From: Gammaproteobacteria bacterium
GTDB taxonomy: Bacteria; Pseudomonadota; Gammaproteobacteria; Pseudomonadales; Azotimanducaceae
Assembly (NCBI GenBank): GCA_007694905.1
Contig: REEU01000142.1
Location: 1-64,000 of the forward strand
Direction of reading: 5' to 3'
Length of the DNA stretch: 64,000 nt
Of the stretch, positions 16,018 through 24,126 are shown piece after piece. The position numbers and the translations under genes were made by a program. Position 1 is the stretch's first letter. The number at the start of each line of letters is the position of its first letter. The notes under the pieces were generated by a model. It did not search any database. It had not been told where the DNA came from and saw only the letters and a program-made list of their open reading frames with translations.

Positions 16018-17241
16018 ATGGACTTCAGCGATACCCCGAAAGAAGCCGAGTTCCGCAAGCAGGCCCGCGCCTTTCTCGACGCCAACGCCACGCCCAAGAG
16101 CAAGGCGACACCGCGCCGGGACGAGAAAGAGGCCGACCTCATCAAGCGCGCCAAGGCTTGGCAGAAACTCAAGCAGGAAAACGGCTGGGCCTGCCTGAAC
16201 TGGCCGAAAGAGTACGGCGGCCGTGGCGCCACGCCCATGGAGCTGATCATCTGGGGCCAGGAAGAAGCGAAGTACGATGTCCCAACGGGACCCTTCGCCA
16301 TCGGCCTCGGCATGTGCGGCCCCACCGTCATCGCCTTCGCCGGTGAAGAGCAGAAAAAACGCTACCTGCCGAAGATGGCGTCCGGCGAAGAAATCTGGTG
16401 CCAACTGTTCTCAGAGCCTGCAGGTGGCTCCGACGTCGCCAACCTGCGCACGCGCGCCGTCAAGGACGGCGAGGATTGGGTCGTCAACGGCCAGAAGGTC
16501 TGGACCTCCGGCGCCCAGTACTGCGACTACGGCATCCTGCTGACACGGACCGACCCGAATGTGCCGAAGCACAAGGGTCTGACCATGTTCATCGTCGACA
16601 TGAAGGCTCCCGGCGTAGAGGTGAAACCCATCAAGCAGGCGTCCGGCCACTCCGGCTTCAACGAGGTGTATTTCGCCGATGTGCGCATTCCCGACGACCA
16701 CCGCCTCGGCGAGGTCGGTGACGGCTGGAAGGTGTCCATCGTCACCCTCATGAACGAGCGCTTGGCCGTCGGTTCCGCTGGTGGACCGGATGCAGGTGAA
16801 CTGCTCGAGCTCGCCCAGACCGTCGAGCTCGGGGAAGAGCCCGCCATCCAGAACCAGGCCGTACGCGAGAAGATCGCCACCTGGTACTGCGAGCAGGCAG
16901 GACTCAAGTTCACCAAGCTCCGAGTGCAGTCGGCACTGTCGCGAGGCGGCACCCCTGGCCCTGAGAACTCCATCACCAAGATCGTCTCGGCCAACAAGCT
17001 GCAGGGCATCGGCAACTTCGGCATGGACCTGATGGACATGGGCGGCATTCTGGTGGACGAGCAGCCGATGGAGGGCCAGTTCCAGGCCGCCTGGATGTCG
17101 GCTCCCGGCTTACGTATCGCCGGCGGGACCGACGAAATCCTGCGCAACATCATCGCCGAACGGGTCATGCAGATGCCGGGCGACATCCGGGTCGATAAGA
17201 ACGTGCCGTTCAGCGAGGTGCCCCAGGGCGGCAAGAGCTGA
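16018..17241 (+). CDS. Acyl-CoA dehydrogenase, large subunit type
   Basis: A 407-residue acyl-CoA dehydrogenase starting after a GAGGAG ribosome-binding site. Well-kept motifs are WCQLFSEPAGGSDVANLRTRA (FAD/substrate), WVVNGQKVWTSGAQY, and GGTDEILRNIIAERV at the C-terminus. It is more canonical than its partner at 14867. The second-gene position, the 23-base spacing and the difference in length (407 versus 375) fit the heteromeric enzymes of steroid or branched-acyl degradation. The Baeyer-Villiger-type enzyme and PhyH homologue lie about 10 kb away, which would suit a cyclic or isoprenoid lipid diet; that connection is speculative. Confidence 0.9.
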   Translation: MDFSDTPKEAEFRKQARAFLDANATPKSKATPRRDEKEADLIKRAKAWQKLKQENGWACLNWPKEYGGRGATPMELIIWGQEEAKYDVPTGPFAIGLGMCGPTVIAFAGEEQKKRYLPKMASGEEIWCQLFSEPAGGSDVANLRTRAVKDGEDWVVNGQKVWTSGAQYCDYGILLTRTDPNVPKHKGLTMFIVDMKAPGVEVKPIKQASGHSGFNEVYFADVRIPDDHRLGEVGDGWKVSIVTLMNERLAVGSAGGPDAGELLELAQTVELGEEPAIQNQAVREKIATWYCEQAGLKFTKLRVQSALSRGGTPGPENSITKIVSANKLQGIGNFGMDLMDMGGILVDEQPMEGQFQAAWMSAPGLRIAGGTDEILRNIIAERVMQMPGDIRVDKNVPFSEVPQGGKS

Positions 17242-17254
17242 GGCCGTAACGACG

Positions 17255-17647
17255 ATGGCCGAAGACGATCCAGTACTCGAATCCTTCGAGCTTGCGGCCG
17301 AGTCCGGCGAGGACATCACCACCGAGGCCTACGAGCGTTTCTACGCCCGTTGTCCTCCCGCGCGTGAGGTGATGAGTCATGTGGATCCGCACATGCAGGG
17401 CCGGATGCTCGAGGAGGTACTGGAGCTGTTGATGACGCCGACGGAGGCGGTGCAACCCGGGCAGATCGCCTTCGAGGTGGGCAACCACCGCGCCTACGGC
17501 ACGTTACCCGAGCACTATCGGCCGCTGCTCGAAGCCGTGCGGGACACGGTCAGAGCCGAGCTCGGGAGGCGCTTCGATGATCGCATCGAGCAGGCGTGGG
17601 ATGCGCGCATCACCACCCTGCTCGAGGCGATTGAAGCGCACGTCTGA
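17255..17647 (+). CDS. Globin-like protein in the acyl-CoA dehydrogenase operon
   Basis: A 130-residue, mostly helical protein 13 bases after the acyl-CoA dehydrogenase. Its layout fits a single-domain globin: YERFYARCPPAREVMSHVDP as the B-C-D region, MLEEVLELLMT as helix E, and a candidate proximal His in FEVGNHRAYGTLP before the helices LLEAVRDTVRAELG and AWDARITTLLEA. If it binds haem it could supply oxygen, act as an electron partner, or sense oxygen for the pathway. I have not been able to confirm family membership by search. A non-haem, globin-fold structural protein remains possible. Confidence 0.6.
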   Translation: MAEDDPVLESFELAAESGEDITTEAYERFYARCPPAREVMSHVDPHMQGRMLEEVLELLMTPTEAVQPGQIAFEVGNHRAYGTLPEHYRPLLEAVRDTVRAELGRRFDDRIEQAWDARITTLLEAIEAHV

Positions 17648-17683
17648 GGCGAGTACTTCGCCGAGATCGCGCTTCGCTGTGGC

Positions 17684-18334
17684 TCACGGCTCAACCAGAC
17701 CTTCGCGGACGCTCGCAATGGCCCTGAGGTAGGCCGCCTCAGGCAAAGCAGCCAGCTGCTCAGCACTCGCCGTCGCGGCCTTCAGCGCCCGTCCGGCACC
17801 TTCCATCCAGTCGATGAAGCCCGCGTCCACCGCCTCTTCCGGTGAGAACAGGCGCCCGAGCACGGTCGCTGGTTCGAAGAAGCGCCGGCTGAGCCGCTGC
17901 CGCGCCAGACGCACGAACAGCTCCGGAAGCGTCTGCCCCTGCCCAACTTCGGGGAAACCGACCTTGCTCGGACCCTTGGCACCCACCCGGACGTCAGCCA
18001 CCAGGAGCAGGGCGGCACCGGCGCCCAGGGCATGCCCGCTGACGCAGACCGCTACCCGCAGACGTGAGCTCAGCAGGGCCCGCAGCAGCGCATCCATCTC
18101 TGCTTGCAGGGCATTACCATCAGTTGCGAGGGCGACGGGATCCAGCCCTGCGCAGAAGATGCCCGGCCGCCCCGCAAGCAGCAGCACCTGACTCTCCGGA
18201 CGCGCCTCAGCGGCGACAAGCGCCGCCGTCAATGCGGCGACACCGGCATGGTCCAGCAGGTTGGGGCGTCCGGTGTTGATGCGGACGAACTCCACCGCGC
18301 CACGGCGATCGTGTTCCAGCAACTCCGTGGTCAT
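17684..18334 (-). CDS. Enoyl-CoA hydratase/isomerase family protein
   Basis: A 216-residue crotonase-fold protein. The start at 18334 is set by GGAGG eleven bases upstream. The two oxyanion-hole segments are visible as GIFCAGLDP and SGHALGAGAALLLVAD. The position of the usual catalytic Glu falls in VGFPEVGQGQTLPELF. It is shorter than typical hydratases (about 260 residues), with a reduced C-terminal domain. It converges on the acyl-CoA dehydrogenase/globin operon, so lipid degradation is a likely context, though the exact reaction (hydration, isomerisation or hydrolysis) cannot be told. Confidence 0.82.
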   Translation of the reverse strand: MTTELLEHDRRGAVEFVRINTGRPNLLDHAGVAALTAALVAAEARPESQVLLLAGRPGIFCAGLDPVALATDGNALQAEMDALLRALLSSRLRVAVCVSGHALGAGAALLLVADVRVGAKGPSKVGFPEVGQGQTLPELFVRLARQRLSRRFFEPATVLGRLFSPEEAVDAGFIDWMEGAGRALKAATASAEQLAALPEAAYLRAIASVREGLVEP

Positions 18335-18347
18335 CGTCGGCCTCCGG

Positions 18348-19238
18348 TCACCGATCACCCCGCCAGGGCCGCACCTGGTAGCCAACGGCCCGAAGCGCCT
18401 CGAGCAGCCCGTCCGGCCCGCCCAGATGACCGGCACCGACGAGGACCAGCTCCCGCTCATCGCTGTCGGCAAACAGTTTCAGGGACACCATCCAGGCTGC
18501 ATTGCGCTCGGTGAACAGCACCCGGTGAGAACGGGGGTCCTGCTCCCGTGACGGCTCGATGAGGTTGGCATGCAGGGCATCGAAGTCGCCGCTGCGCCAG
18601 TCCCTGATGGCCGTCTCGATCACGTGACGGGAGCGGTCGAGATCGTCAAGGTTGGCATCCAGGAAACCATTCGGATCGTCCGCACCTAGCCCCAGCAGCA
18701 TCTCCATCTGCTCATAGGCGTCTTCCAGGGGACGCAGCGATCGCCCGTCCGCCCGGGCACGACGATAAAAGTAGCCGTCAATGCCGACCTCTGTCACACC
18801 GAGTCGGCCCAGCACAGCCCGGGCGACGGTGAGGCCAGCGAACGATGGCTGCATCCGGGCAAGCATGTCCTCCGGGATCCCGAGTTCATCCGTCAGTTCC
18901 AACAGCCGGGTCCAGGTGTCGGCAGTGACGTCATCCGTCAGCGTGCGGCCCTGGGGTTGGAAGCCTCGCTCGAACATCAGCCGTTGGATTTCAGGCCGGA
19001 CCAGGGCACTGAGGTCCGCTTCGAGCACCACGGTGTCAGTGACGTCGTAGGCACGATCGAAGACTTCAGGCAGCGGGAAGTCCTGCGGACGCAGCATGTG
19101 GATGGTCCCGCCGAGCAGGAAGCCGCCCGCATCGCCCTGAACCTGCCAGACCGGACTGCTCGCAGACGCCGCCGGGCCGCAGGCGAGCGCGAGCAGCAGG
19201 CAGCAGGCAAGGACGAAGGGCAGCGTGCGTTGGGGCAA
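18348..19238 (-). CDS. TraB/GumN family exported protein
   Basis: About 296 residues if started at TTG 19238, which has AGGAG nine bases upstream; a second TTG at 19280 extends it by 14 residues. A hydrophobic signal peptide (LPFVLACCLLLALACG) precedes the TraB/GumN domain. Its two landmark motifs are present: GGTIHMLRPQDFPLP early and LVLVGAGHLGGPDGLLEAL near the C-terminus, both with the conserved Gly-His groups seen in this Tiki-like/EreA-ChaN fold. These residues may form a metal-dependent hydrolase site. It ends 13 bases before the crotonase start and so probably heads that operon. The cellular role of bacterial GumN-type proteins is unclear. Confidence 0.8.
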   Translation of the reverse strand: MPQRTLPFVLACCLLLALACGPAASASSPVWQVQGDAGGFLLGGTIHMLRPQDFPLPEVFDRAYDVTDTVVLEADLSALVRPEIQRLMFERGFQPQGRTLTDDVTADTWTRLLELTDELGIPEDMLARMQPSFAGLTVARAVLGRLGVTEVGIDGYFYRRARADGRSLRPLEDAYEQMEMLLGLGADDPNGFLDANLDDLDRSRHVIETAIRDWRSGDFDALHANLIEPSREQDPRSHRVLFTERNAAWMVSLKLFADSDERELVLVGAGHLGGPDGLLEALRAVGYQVRPWRGDR

Positions 19239-19296
19239 GAAGTGTGACTCCTGGAGGGCGTGCCAAGGATTGTCCCACAACGGCAGCGCATCGTGT

Positions 19297-19340
19297 CTTC
19301 GTTCGAGACCCGCTTCGTTCGGACGGACTGCCTTCGTTCG
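19297..19340. repeat. Three short direct repeats CTTCGTTCG
   Basis: CTTCGTTCG occurs at 19297-19305, 19313-19321 and 19332-19340, spaced 16 and 19 bases apart. They lie just before a perfect hairpin, GCGCTGC-TTC-GCAGCGC (19342-19358), and the REP-like element. The cluster sits between the nucleotidase stop and the TraB/GumN start and may be part of the same mobile or structural unit. Confidence 0.6.
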
Positions 19341-19352
19341 GGCGCTGCTTCG

Positions 19353-19393
19353 CAGCGCATCGGAGCGCCCCCTGCGGGGGCACTCTCTCCCAC
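19353..19393 (-). repeat. REP-like palindromic element, copy 1
   Basis: This 41-base element has the same outer blocks as a second copy at 36337-36375: CAGCGCATCGGAGC on the left and ACTCTCTCCCAC on the right. Between them is a hairpin with a TGC loop. Here the stem is GCCCCC/GGGGGC. In the second copy it is GCAGC/GCTGC, so both arms changed together. Read on the minus strand, the strand of the neighbouring genes, it starts GTGGGAGAGAGT, like the head of proteobacterial REP sequences. It lies between two tandem minus-strand genes. Confidence 0.7.
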
Positions 19394-19396
19394 AGA

Positions 19397-19981
19397 CTAG
19401 CTGGCTCTCTTGACGCGCGCTTCGACGAAGCGTTCGACTGCTTCCCAGTCATCGGCGCCCGGTCCGGGGAGGTCTCTGTTGGTGGAGTTGCGCAGCACCA
19501 GCACCTCATGGCCACTCTCACGCAGGGCGCGAATATTGTCAGGAGAGTCCTCCACGTAGAGGTCCGCACCCACCGCAGCCTTGTCGCGCATGAAGCACAG
19601 GTCCCAGTACGGAATGCCGTGGAACTCCAGCCAGTCCACGGTCTGCTGCACGGCTTCCTGATGAAACCACTTGATGTAGAGACGATGCGTGATGATGCGG
19701 ATGCGTACGTCACGGGCCGACAGACGACGCAGGGCGGCGGGCGCGCCGGGAATGGGCGGCAGGCGCTGAAACAGGTCCCGCTCCTTCACTGCGAACCGAT
19801 GCAGGGCCTCATAGCCGCCATAGCCTTCGAGTCGCCACTCCGGGAAGCCATAGCTGACGTCCAGCGGCAGCGCGTCTTCGGCAATGCCGAGCCATTCCGC
19901 GGCCACGGGGCGCAGGCCTTTGATGAAATCAGCAACCACGCCGTCGAGATCCACGCCGAACACGAACTTGTCGAACGCCAT
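19397..19981 (-). CDS. 5'(3')-deoxyribonucleotidase-like HAD phosphatase
   Basis: A 194-residue HAD-superfamily protein. The nucleophile motif D-x-D-x-[TV] is seen as FGVDLDGVVADF (residues 8-19), the second motif Thr/Ser as IRIITHR, and the acidic third motif as DLYVEDSPDN. These and the length match the NT5C-type 5'(3')-deoxyribonucleotidase group, which dephosphorylates nucleoside monophosphates. Another substrate is possible, since many bacterial members are untested. The REP-like element follows its stop codon directly. Confidence 0.75.
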   Translation of the reverse strand: MAFDKFVFGVDLDGVVADFIKGLRPVAAEWLGIAEDALPLDVSYGFPEWRLEGYGGYEALHRFAVKERDLFQRLPPIPGAPAALRRLSARDVRIRIITHRLYIKWFHQEAVQQTVDWLEFHGIPYWDLCFMRDKAAVGADLYVEDSPDNIRALRESGHEVLVLRNSTNRDLPGPGADDWEAVERFVEARVKRAS

Positions 19982-20055
19982 GACGCTGCTCCCCGAGAAA
20001 ACGCCTCACGCAGCATGCCGCATGGACATGCCACGAGCCAACCCGGCCATGCCGC

Positions 20056-20169
20056 GTGAACGAACTGCGTATTCCGCCGGAAACCGAAGCGCGCGATGAT
20101 TTCGAGTACCATGCGCTGCAGCCGCAGGTCGAGCAGATAGCGGATCTCATTGCCTGCGCGACCCGCTGA
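20056..20169 (+). CDS. Uncertain 37-residue ORF or gene remnant
   Basis: A GTG-started frame encodes ELRIPPETEARDDFEYHALQ and a short tail ending in ACATR. The composition is protein-like and lies in the 200-base gap before the 665-residue protein. The frame stays open for some distance upstream of the GTG, so it may be the C-terminal remnant of a lost gene. No Shine-Dalgarno sequence is evident. I do not recognise it. Confidence 0.2.
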   Translation: MNELRIPPETEARDDFEYHALQPQVEQIADLIACATR

Positions 20170-20187
20170 GGGCCCAGGAAGAGCTGG

Positions 20188-22185
20188 ATGTCTCCATCTG
20201 AGCGCAGGGACCAAACCATGGGTACCGGACAAATGACTCTCAGCGGTGAGGCGAGCAGCGACTTGGCGCGAGAGCAGCGCCGCTACCGGCGCGCCTGGAA
20301 AGGACTCACGCGCGCGCCTGATTATGCGCGCGACAGCCACAAGACCAAGCTGCGAGAGGCCGCCTTGCGGCTTCTGCAGGAGCCCGGGGGGCCGGAGACT
20401 GTCTACGAACATGCTCACCAGTTCGATGAGATCGGACTTTTCCTAGGCTCCGACTGGGCCGAGCCCGCCGCACTGCGACCGGAGATCGTCAGCGGCACCT
20501 TTGCCAGCGGCGCCGAACTCATCGCCTTGGAACTGCTCAGCGAACTGCGCCTGCTGGCCATCGCCGAAGGACACGGCTCGCACCCGGACGTGACGCCGGA
20601 GAACGCGCGAACTTTTCTCCAGACGACACTCGCGCTCAACCTGCACCGCCTGTTCCCCATGCACAACGAGGCGGACCGGATCCGCCTGGGAGACCGGAAC
20701 CGCGCCATCACCCACACACTGGAGTTCATCGTCGAGCACATCGGCTACGCGAGCGTGTTCGATGCGGTGATTCTGGAAGCCGAGAGCATGCTCGCGCAGC
20801 GGCCCATCCTCGTGCACCACATTTGCCGCATGGTCGCAGAGCTCGGACGCAGCCAGCCCGACCCGCGGGCCGCGCCGCTGTTCGACGCCCTGTTTCGCCC
20901 GTCGCCGGCCACAGCTGACGATCCGGGGATCGTCAGCTATCAGGCCCATCTCGGCGCCATGACGCACGAAGAGCTCGGGATCGAAGCGGCCGCCATGGCT
21001 GACCACGTGGACCAGACCGGCCTCGTCTCCACCTACCACACCGTGCTGATCCGCCACCTGCGCGGTGTCGCACCGAGCATGCTGCCGGCGGCGCTGGGCC
21101 TGTCGTCGACGGGGCGGGATGCGATGACGAACTATCAGGAGCTGGTCTTCCGCCTGATCGACGAGACCATCTTTCCGGAAACCGCCCAGACCGTTCTCGG
21201 CCTGCAGGCGCTCCTCGAACGGGGCGCCCTCTACTTCCCACCGGTGCCGGCAGGCCTGTGGCGGCAGATCGTTCACCCCATCAGGGAGGACGTTCAGGCG
21301 ACCCTGCGTGAGGTGTTCAGCAATGCTCAGCCCCCTAGAGTCTGGCTGCTCTCCGGGCTCGTTCAGCTGCTAGGCCTGCCACTGGGCATCGGCCAGGGTG
21401 ACAACCCGACCTGCCAGTCCGCCCGCGCACTGTCGCTGTGGGCTCAGAGCGATCCGGGCTACCTGCTGCAGCTGCTGCTTTGGGCGACCCGAGACGGGGA
21501 AATCATCATGAGCTTCGAGGGTGAGTCCATCTCCTCCAAGGATCTCGATCCCGGCCTGGCGGGGACGCTGCACACCGAGCTTGATCCCATCTCATTGATC
21601 CTCGTCCCTCACCTCGATCGCCTCTACGCCGAAATGTGGCGCCGGGTGGACGGCCGCGATGCCGACGGCCACCTGTGGATCAACCCGGAGTTTCACGGCT
21701 GGTGGGTCCAGCGCGGATTCGCCATCTGCGTGGACATCTACAGCGGCGCCATCATCGACTTCGACGGCTTCATCCGCAGCTTCTACGCCCACTACCATCC
21801 CTACTTCAACGGCAATCAGCCGGTAATCTTTCCGCAACCGGCCGGCATCGCGTCCACCACGTCCGGTGGCGAATTCGTGGGCTGGCACGCCATCGCCATC
21901 CAGCGTGTGGGCCTGGACCTGATCGGCGACATGCGCGTGTACTTCAGCAATCCCAATAACGAGGGGCGCCAGGACTGGGGCGGGGGCGTCGTCACCTCAG
22001 TCACAGGCAACGGCGAGCTCCCAGGCGAATCCTCCCTGCCCTTCGAGCAGTTCTGCGCCCGGCTCTACCTGTTCCACTACGATCCGCTGGAAGCAGGAGA
22101 ACCCGACGCGGTGGACGCCGAAGCCGTTGCCCGCATCACCGACGCAGCCGCCGAAACCTGGGCCGCAGGGCGAGATTTCATCTGA
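20188..22185 (+). CDS. Large protein of unknown family, possible papain-like fold at the C-terminus
   Basis: A 665-residue cytoplasmic-looking protein with no signal peptide or membrane helix. Residues about 20-370 are helix-rich. The C-terminal half holds three spaced motifs in the order of a cysteine peptidase or transglutaminase-like triad: C409 in GDNPTCQSARALSLWA, H567 in GGEFVGWHAIAI, and N588 in YFSNPNNEGRQDW. The text GWHA...YF-x-NPNNEG is like the His and Asn strands of peptidase C39/C58-type folds. I cannot name a family. Two starts are possible (20188 with AGGAAG, 20218 with CAGGGA). The gene stands alone between a convergent small membrane gene and the nucleotidase region. Confidence 0.7.
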   Translation: MSPSERRDQTMGTGQMTLSGEASSDLAREQRRYRRAWKGLTRAPDYARDSHKTKLREAALRLLQEPGGPETVYEHAHQFDEIGLFLGSDWAEPAALRPEIVSGTFASGAELIALELLSELRLLAIAEGHGSHPDVTPENARTFLQTTLALNLHRLFPMHNEADRIRLGDRNRAITHTLEFIVEHIGYASVFDAVILEAESMLAQRPILVHHICRMVAELGRSQPDPRAAPLFDALFRPSPATADDPGIVSYQAHLGAMTHEELGIEAAAMADHVDQTGLVSTYHTVLIRHLRGVAPSMLPAALGLSSTGRDAMTNYQELVFRLIDETIFPETAQTVLGLQALLERGALYFPPVPAGLWRQIVHPIREDVQATLREVFSNAQPPRVWLLSGLVQLLGLPLGIGQGDNPTCQSARALSLWAQSDPGYLLQLLLWATRDGEIIMSFEGESISSKDLDPGLAGTLHTELDPISLILVPHLDRLYAEMWRRVDGRDADGHLWINPEFHGWWVQRGFAICVDIYSGAIIDFDGFIRSFYAHYHPYFNGNQPVIFPQPAGIASTTSGGEFVGWHAIAIQRVGLDLIGDMRVYFSNPNNEGRQDWGGGVVTSVTGNGELPGESSLPFEQFCARLYLFHYDPLEAGEPDAVDAEAVARITDAAAETWAAGRDFI

Positions 22186-22222
22186 CACCTGCGCCCCCCA
22201 TCGGTGCGCGATGCGGGCTCAG

Positions 22223-22525
22223 TCAGCGGCAGGCGATGATGGTTGCCAGGGTTTCGCCGCGCACGACCGGTGCACCCGGTTGGCGATCGAGCCGCCAACG
22301 CCCACAGTGCCGGGCCTGGAACGCCGGGTCCCGCCACATGGACCGAAACTGATCGAAGGAGACGGGTTGGCCGTCGATGCGGATCTGCCCGCCGGATTCC
22401 AGCGTCACCACGGCAGTGACGGCTTCAGCGTGGTAGCGGCTGTAGCTGTTCACCAGAAAAATGAAGGTGCCCGCGAACAGGCCCAGTAACAGGAAGGCCG
22501 AGCAGGCGGCGAGCAGAACGCGCAC
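22223..22525 (-). CDS. Small membrane-anchored protein of unknown function
   Basis: A 100-residue protein with one N-terminal hydrophobic segment (about 3-26, ending FIFLVNSY) that would serve as a membrane anchor or uncleaved signal. The outer part is a small beta-rich domain with one Cys in RHCGRW and another at the C-terminus (IIACR), perhaps a disulfide in the periplasm. The GTG start lies 12 bases after the NUDIX gene stop, so the two are probably cotranscribed. I recognise no family. Confidence 0.5.
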   Translation of the reverse strand: MRVLLAACSAFLLLGLFAGTFIFLVNSYSRYHAEAVTAVVTLESGGQIRIDGQPVSFDQFRSMWRDPAFQARHCGRWRLDRQPGAPVVRGETLATIIACR

Positions 22526-22537
22526 CGGCGCCCGGTG

Positions 22538-22987
22538 TCAGCCTGCAGCTCTGCGCTCGCCCGGCATCATGACCGGACCGCGCAGCTGGCGAACGACATC
22601 GATCTCGTAGCCTGCGTGGAGCATGTCCCGCTGCGCGAACGAAGCAACGGCATCGAGACTGTGCCAGCCGATGTCCAGCAGCTCGCCGCGATCGAAACGC
22701 AGGATCGGCGCCGGCAGGGACGCCGTATAAACCCGATGCCAGCCGCCACGGAAGTGCCAGTCCCCGATTTCTTCGAGATCACTCACCTCGAGCTCGAGTT
22801 CCTCGAACAGCTCCCGCCGCACCGCGGCCTCAGGCTGTTCACCGAGATCGATGTGACCACCTGGCAGTCCCCAGCGCGGGCTGCGGTCGCGGCCGCCGCC
22901 GGCATGGATCACGAGCAGGTGGTGATCACCATCGGTCAGCAGACAGCGGGCGGTGCGAAGGCGGCGTTTCTTGAACAGGGACAGCAT
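22538..22987 (-). CDS. NUDIX hydrolase
   Basis: A 149-residue NUDIX protein. The NUDIX box G-x5-E-x7-R-E-U-x-E-E-x-G-U is present as GGHIDLGEQPEAAVRRELFE followed by ELELEV, with the catalytic RE..EE group intact; the final Gly is Leu here. Such enzymes cleave nucleoside diphosphates linked to another moiety. The substrate cannot be predicted. The start at 22987 is divergent from the metallo-beta-lactamase-fold gene, leaving 155 bases for two promoters. Confidence 0.88.
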   Translation of the reverse strand: MLSLFKKRRLRTARCLLTDGDHHLLVIHAGGGRDRSPRWGLPGGHIDLGEQPEAAVRRELFEELELEVSDLEEIGDWHFRGGWHRVYTASLPAPILRFDRGELLDIGWHSLDAVASFAQRDMLHAGYEIDVVRQLRGPVMMPGERRAAG

Positions 22988-23142
22988 GATCCGAGCGAAC
23001 TCCAGGCAACATTTGGACTCTTAAGTCATGCACATAGCATACCGGAAACGCGCGTCACCCGCTTGAGGCGAAGAAAATGAGCCCGGATCCGAGCGATGCT
23101 ATCGTGGCCGACCGACTTTCGATGCCACCCACGGAGAGTTGA

Positions 23143-24126
23143 ATGAGAGGTTCCGTCGCGCTATCGCTTCCTCTGCTGATGCTGTTCGCGCTGCCAGCTG
23201 CGCTGGCACAGCAGAGCCCGCCCGCCCTCGAACGCACCGTCACGGAGCGTCCCTTGGAAATCACTGTCGATCGCCGCCAGTGCGGGCGGGAAGGGATCTA
23301 CGTCCAGGTACTCGGCGCCAGCGCCGGGGAGCTCGATGATGGCCAGGCGTCCTCAGGCTACCTGGTATGGGTGAATGGCAGGGCCCGGATCCTGATCGAC
23401 GCCGGGCCGGGAACGGCGCTGCGCTTCGAGGAGTCCGGCGCCGAGTTCCGGGACCTCTATGCCATGGTCTTCACTCAGATCCACCCGCAGCACACGGCTG
23501 ACCTACCGGCCTTCGTAATGGGATCGATCCATGCCGGGCGCAGCGAAACGCTGCCCATCTTCGGCCCTGCCGGCAACGACCGGGTACCGGGCTTCGAAGC
23601 GTGGCTCGACCTCATCATGGGCCCGACCGGGGCGTTCCGGAATCTGGCGGACATCTTCTCCAGCCTCAGCCAGGCCGGTTATCGGATTCAGCCGACGGAG
23701 ATCGACACCAGCGGGCGTGGGACCTGGAGCGGTTTCCGCCAGGACGGCATCACCCTGAGCAGCGTCGGCACCGACCACGGCAATCAACCGGCGCTCGCCT
23801 GGCGAGTGGACGTGGACGGCATCGGCATTACGTTCACAGGCAGTACGGCCAACCGGCGGCAACTCGTCAATGACCTCGCGGCTGATTCCGTGATCCTGGT
23901 CGCCCATCACGCCATTCCAGAGAACGCCCGCGGCTTCGTTCGCGAGCAGTTCATGACGCCGTCGCAGATCGGCCGCCTGGCCGCCGATTCCGGCGTCAAT
24001 CGCCTAGTGCTGTCCCATCGCAGCGCGCGCACACGCGGTCGCGAAACCCAATCCCGCGATGAGATCCGCAACCACTTCCGCGGCTCCATCGTGTTCGCCA
24101 ACGACCTGAACTGCTGGCGCACATGA
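23143..24126 (+). CDS. Exported metallo-beta-lactamase-fold protein with altered metal site
   Basis: A 327-residue protein with a signal peptide (LLMLFALPAALAQQ). The fold resembles ribonuclease Z/arylsulfatase-type beta-lactamase proteins. The metal motif H-x-H-x-D-H is degraded to TQIHPQHTADL: Q112 and Q116 replace the first His and the Asp, while H114 and H117 remain. The later Asp of SGDT is Ser (S234 in FTGSTAN). A TDHGNQPALAWRV segment and LVLSHRS near the end keep other family features. It is probably not a standard binuclear hydrolase; it may bind one metal or act as a binding protein. GGAGAG precedes the ATG, and the stop overlaps the DUF924 start (ATGA). Confidence 0.75.
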   Translation: MRGSVALSLPLLMLFALPAALAQQSPPALERTVTERPLEITVDRRQCGREGIYVQVLGASAGELDDGQASSGYLVWVNGRARILIDAGPGTALRFEESGAEFRDLYAMVFTQIHPQHTADLPAFVMGSIHAGRSETLPIFGPAGNDRVPGFEAWLDLIMGPTGAFRNLADIFSSLSQAGYRIQPTEIDTSGRGTWSGFRQDGITLSSVGTDHGNQPALAWRVDVDGIGITFTGSTANRRQLVNDLAADSVILVAHHAIPENARGFVREQFMTPSQIGRLAADSGVNRLVLSHRSARTRGRETQSRDEIRNHFRGSIVFANDLNCWRT

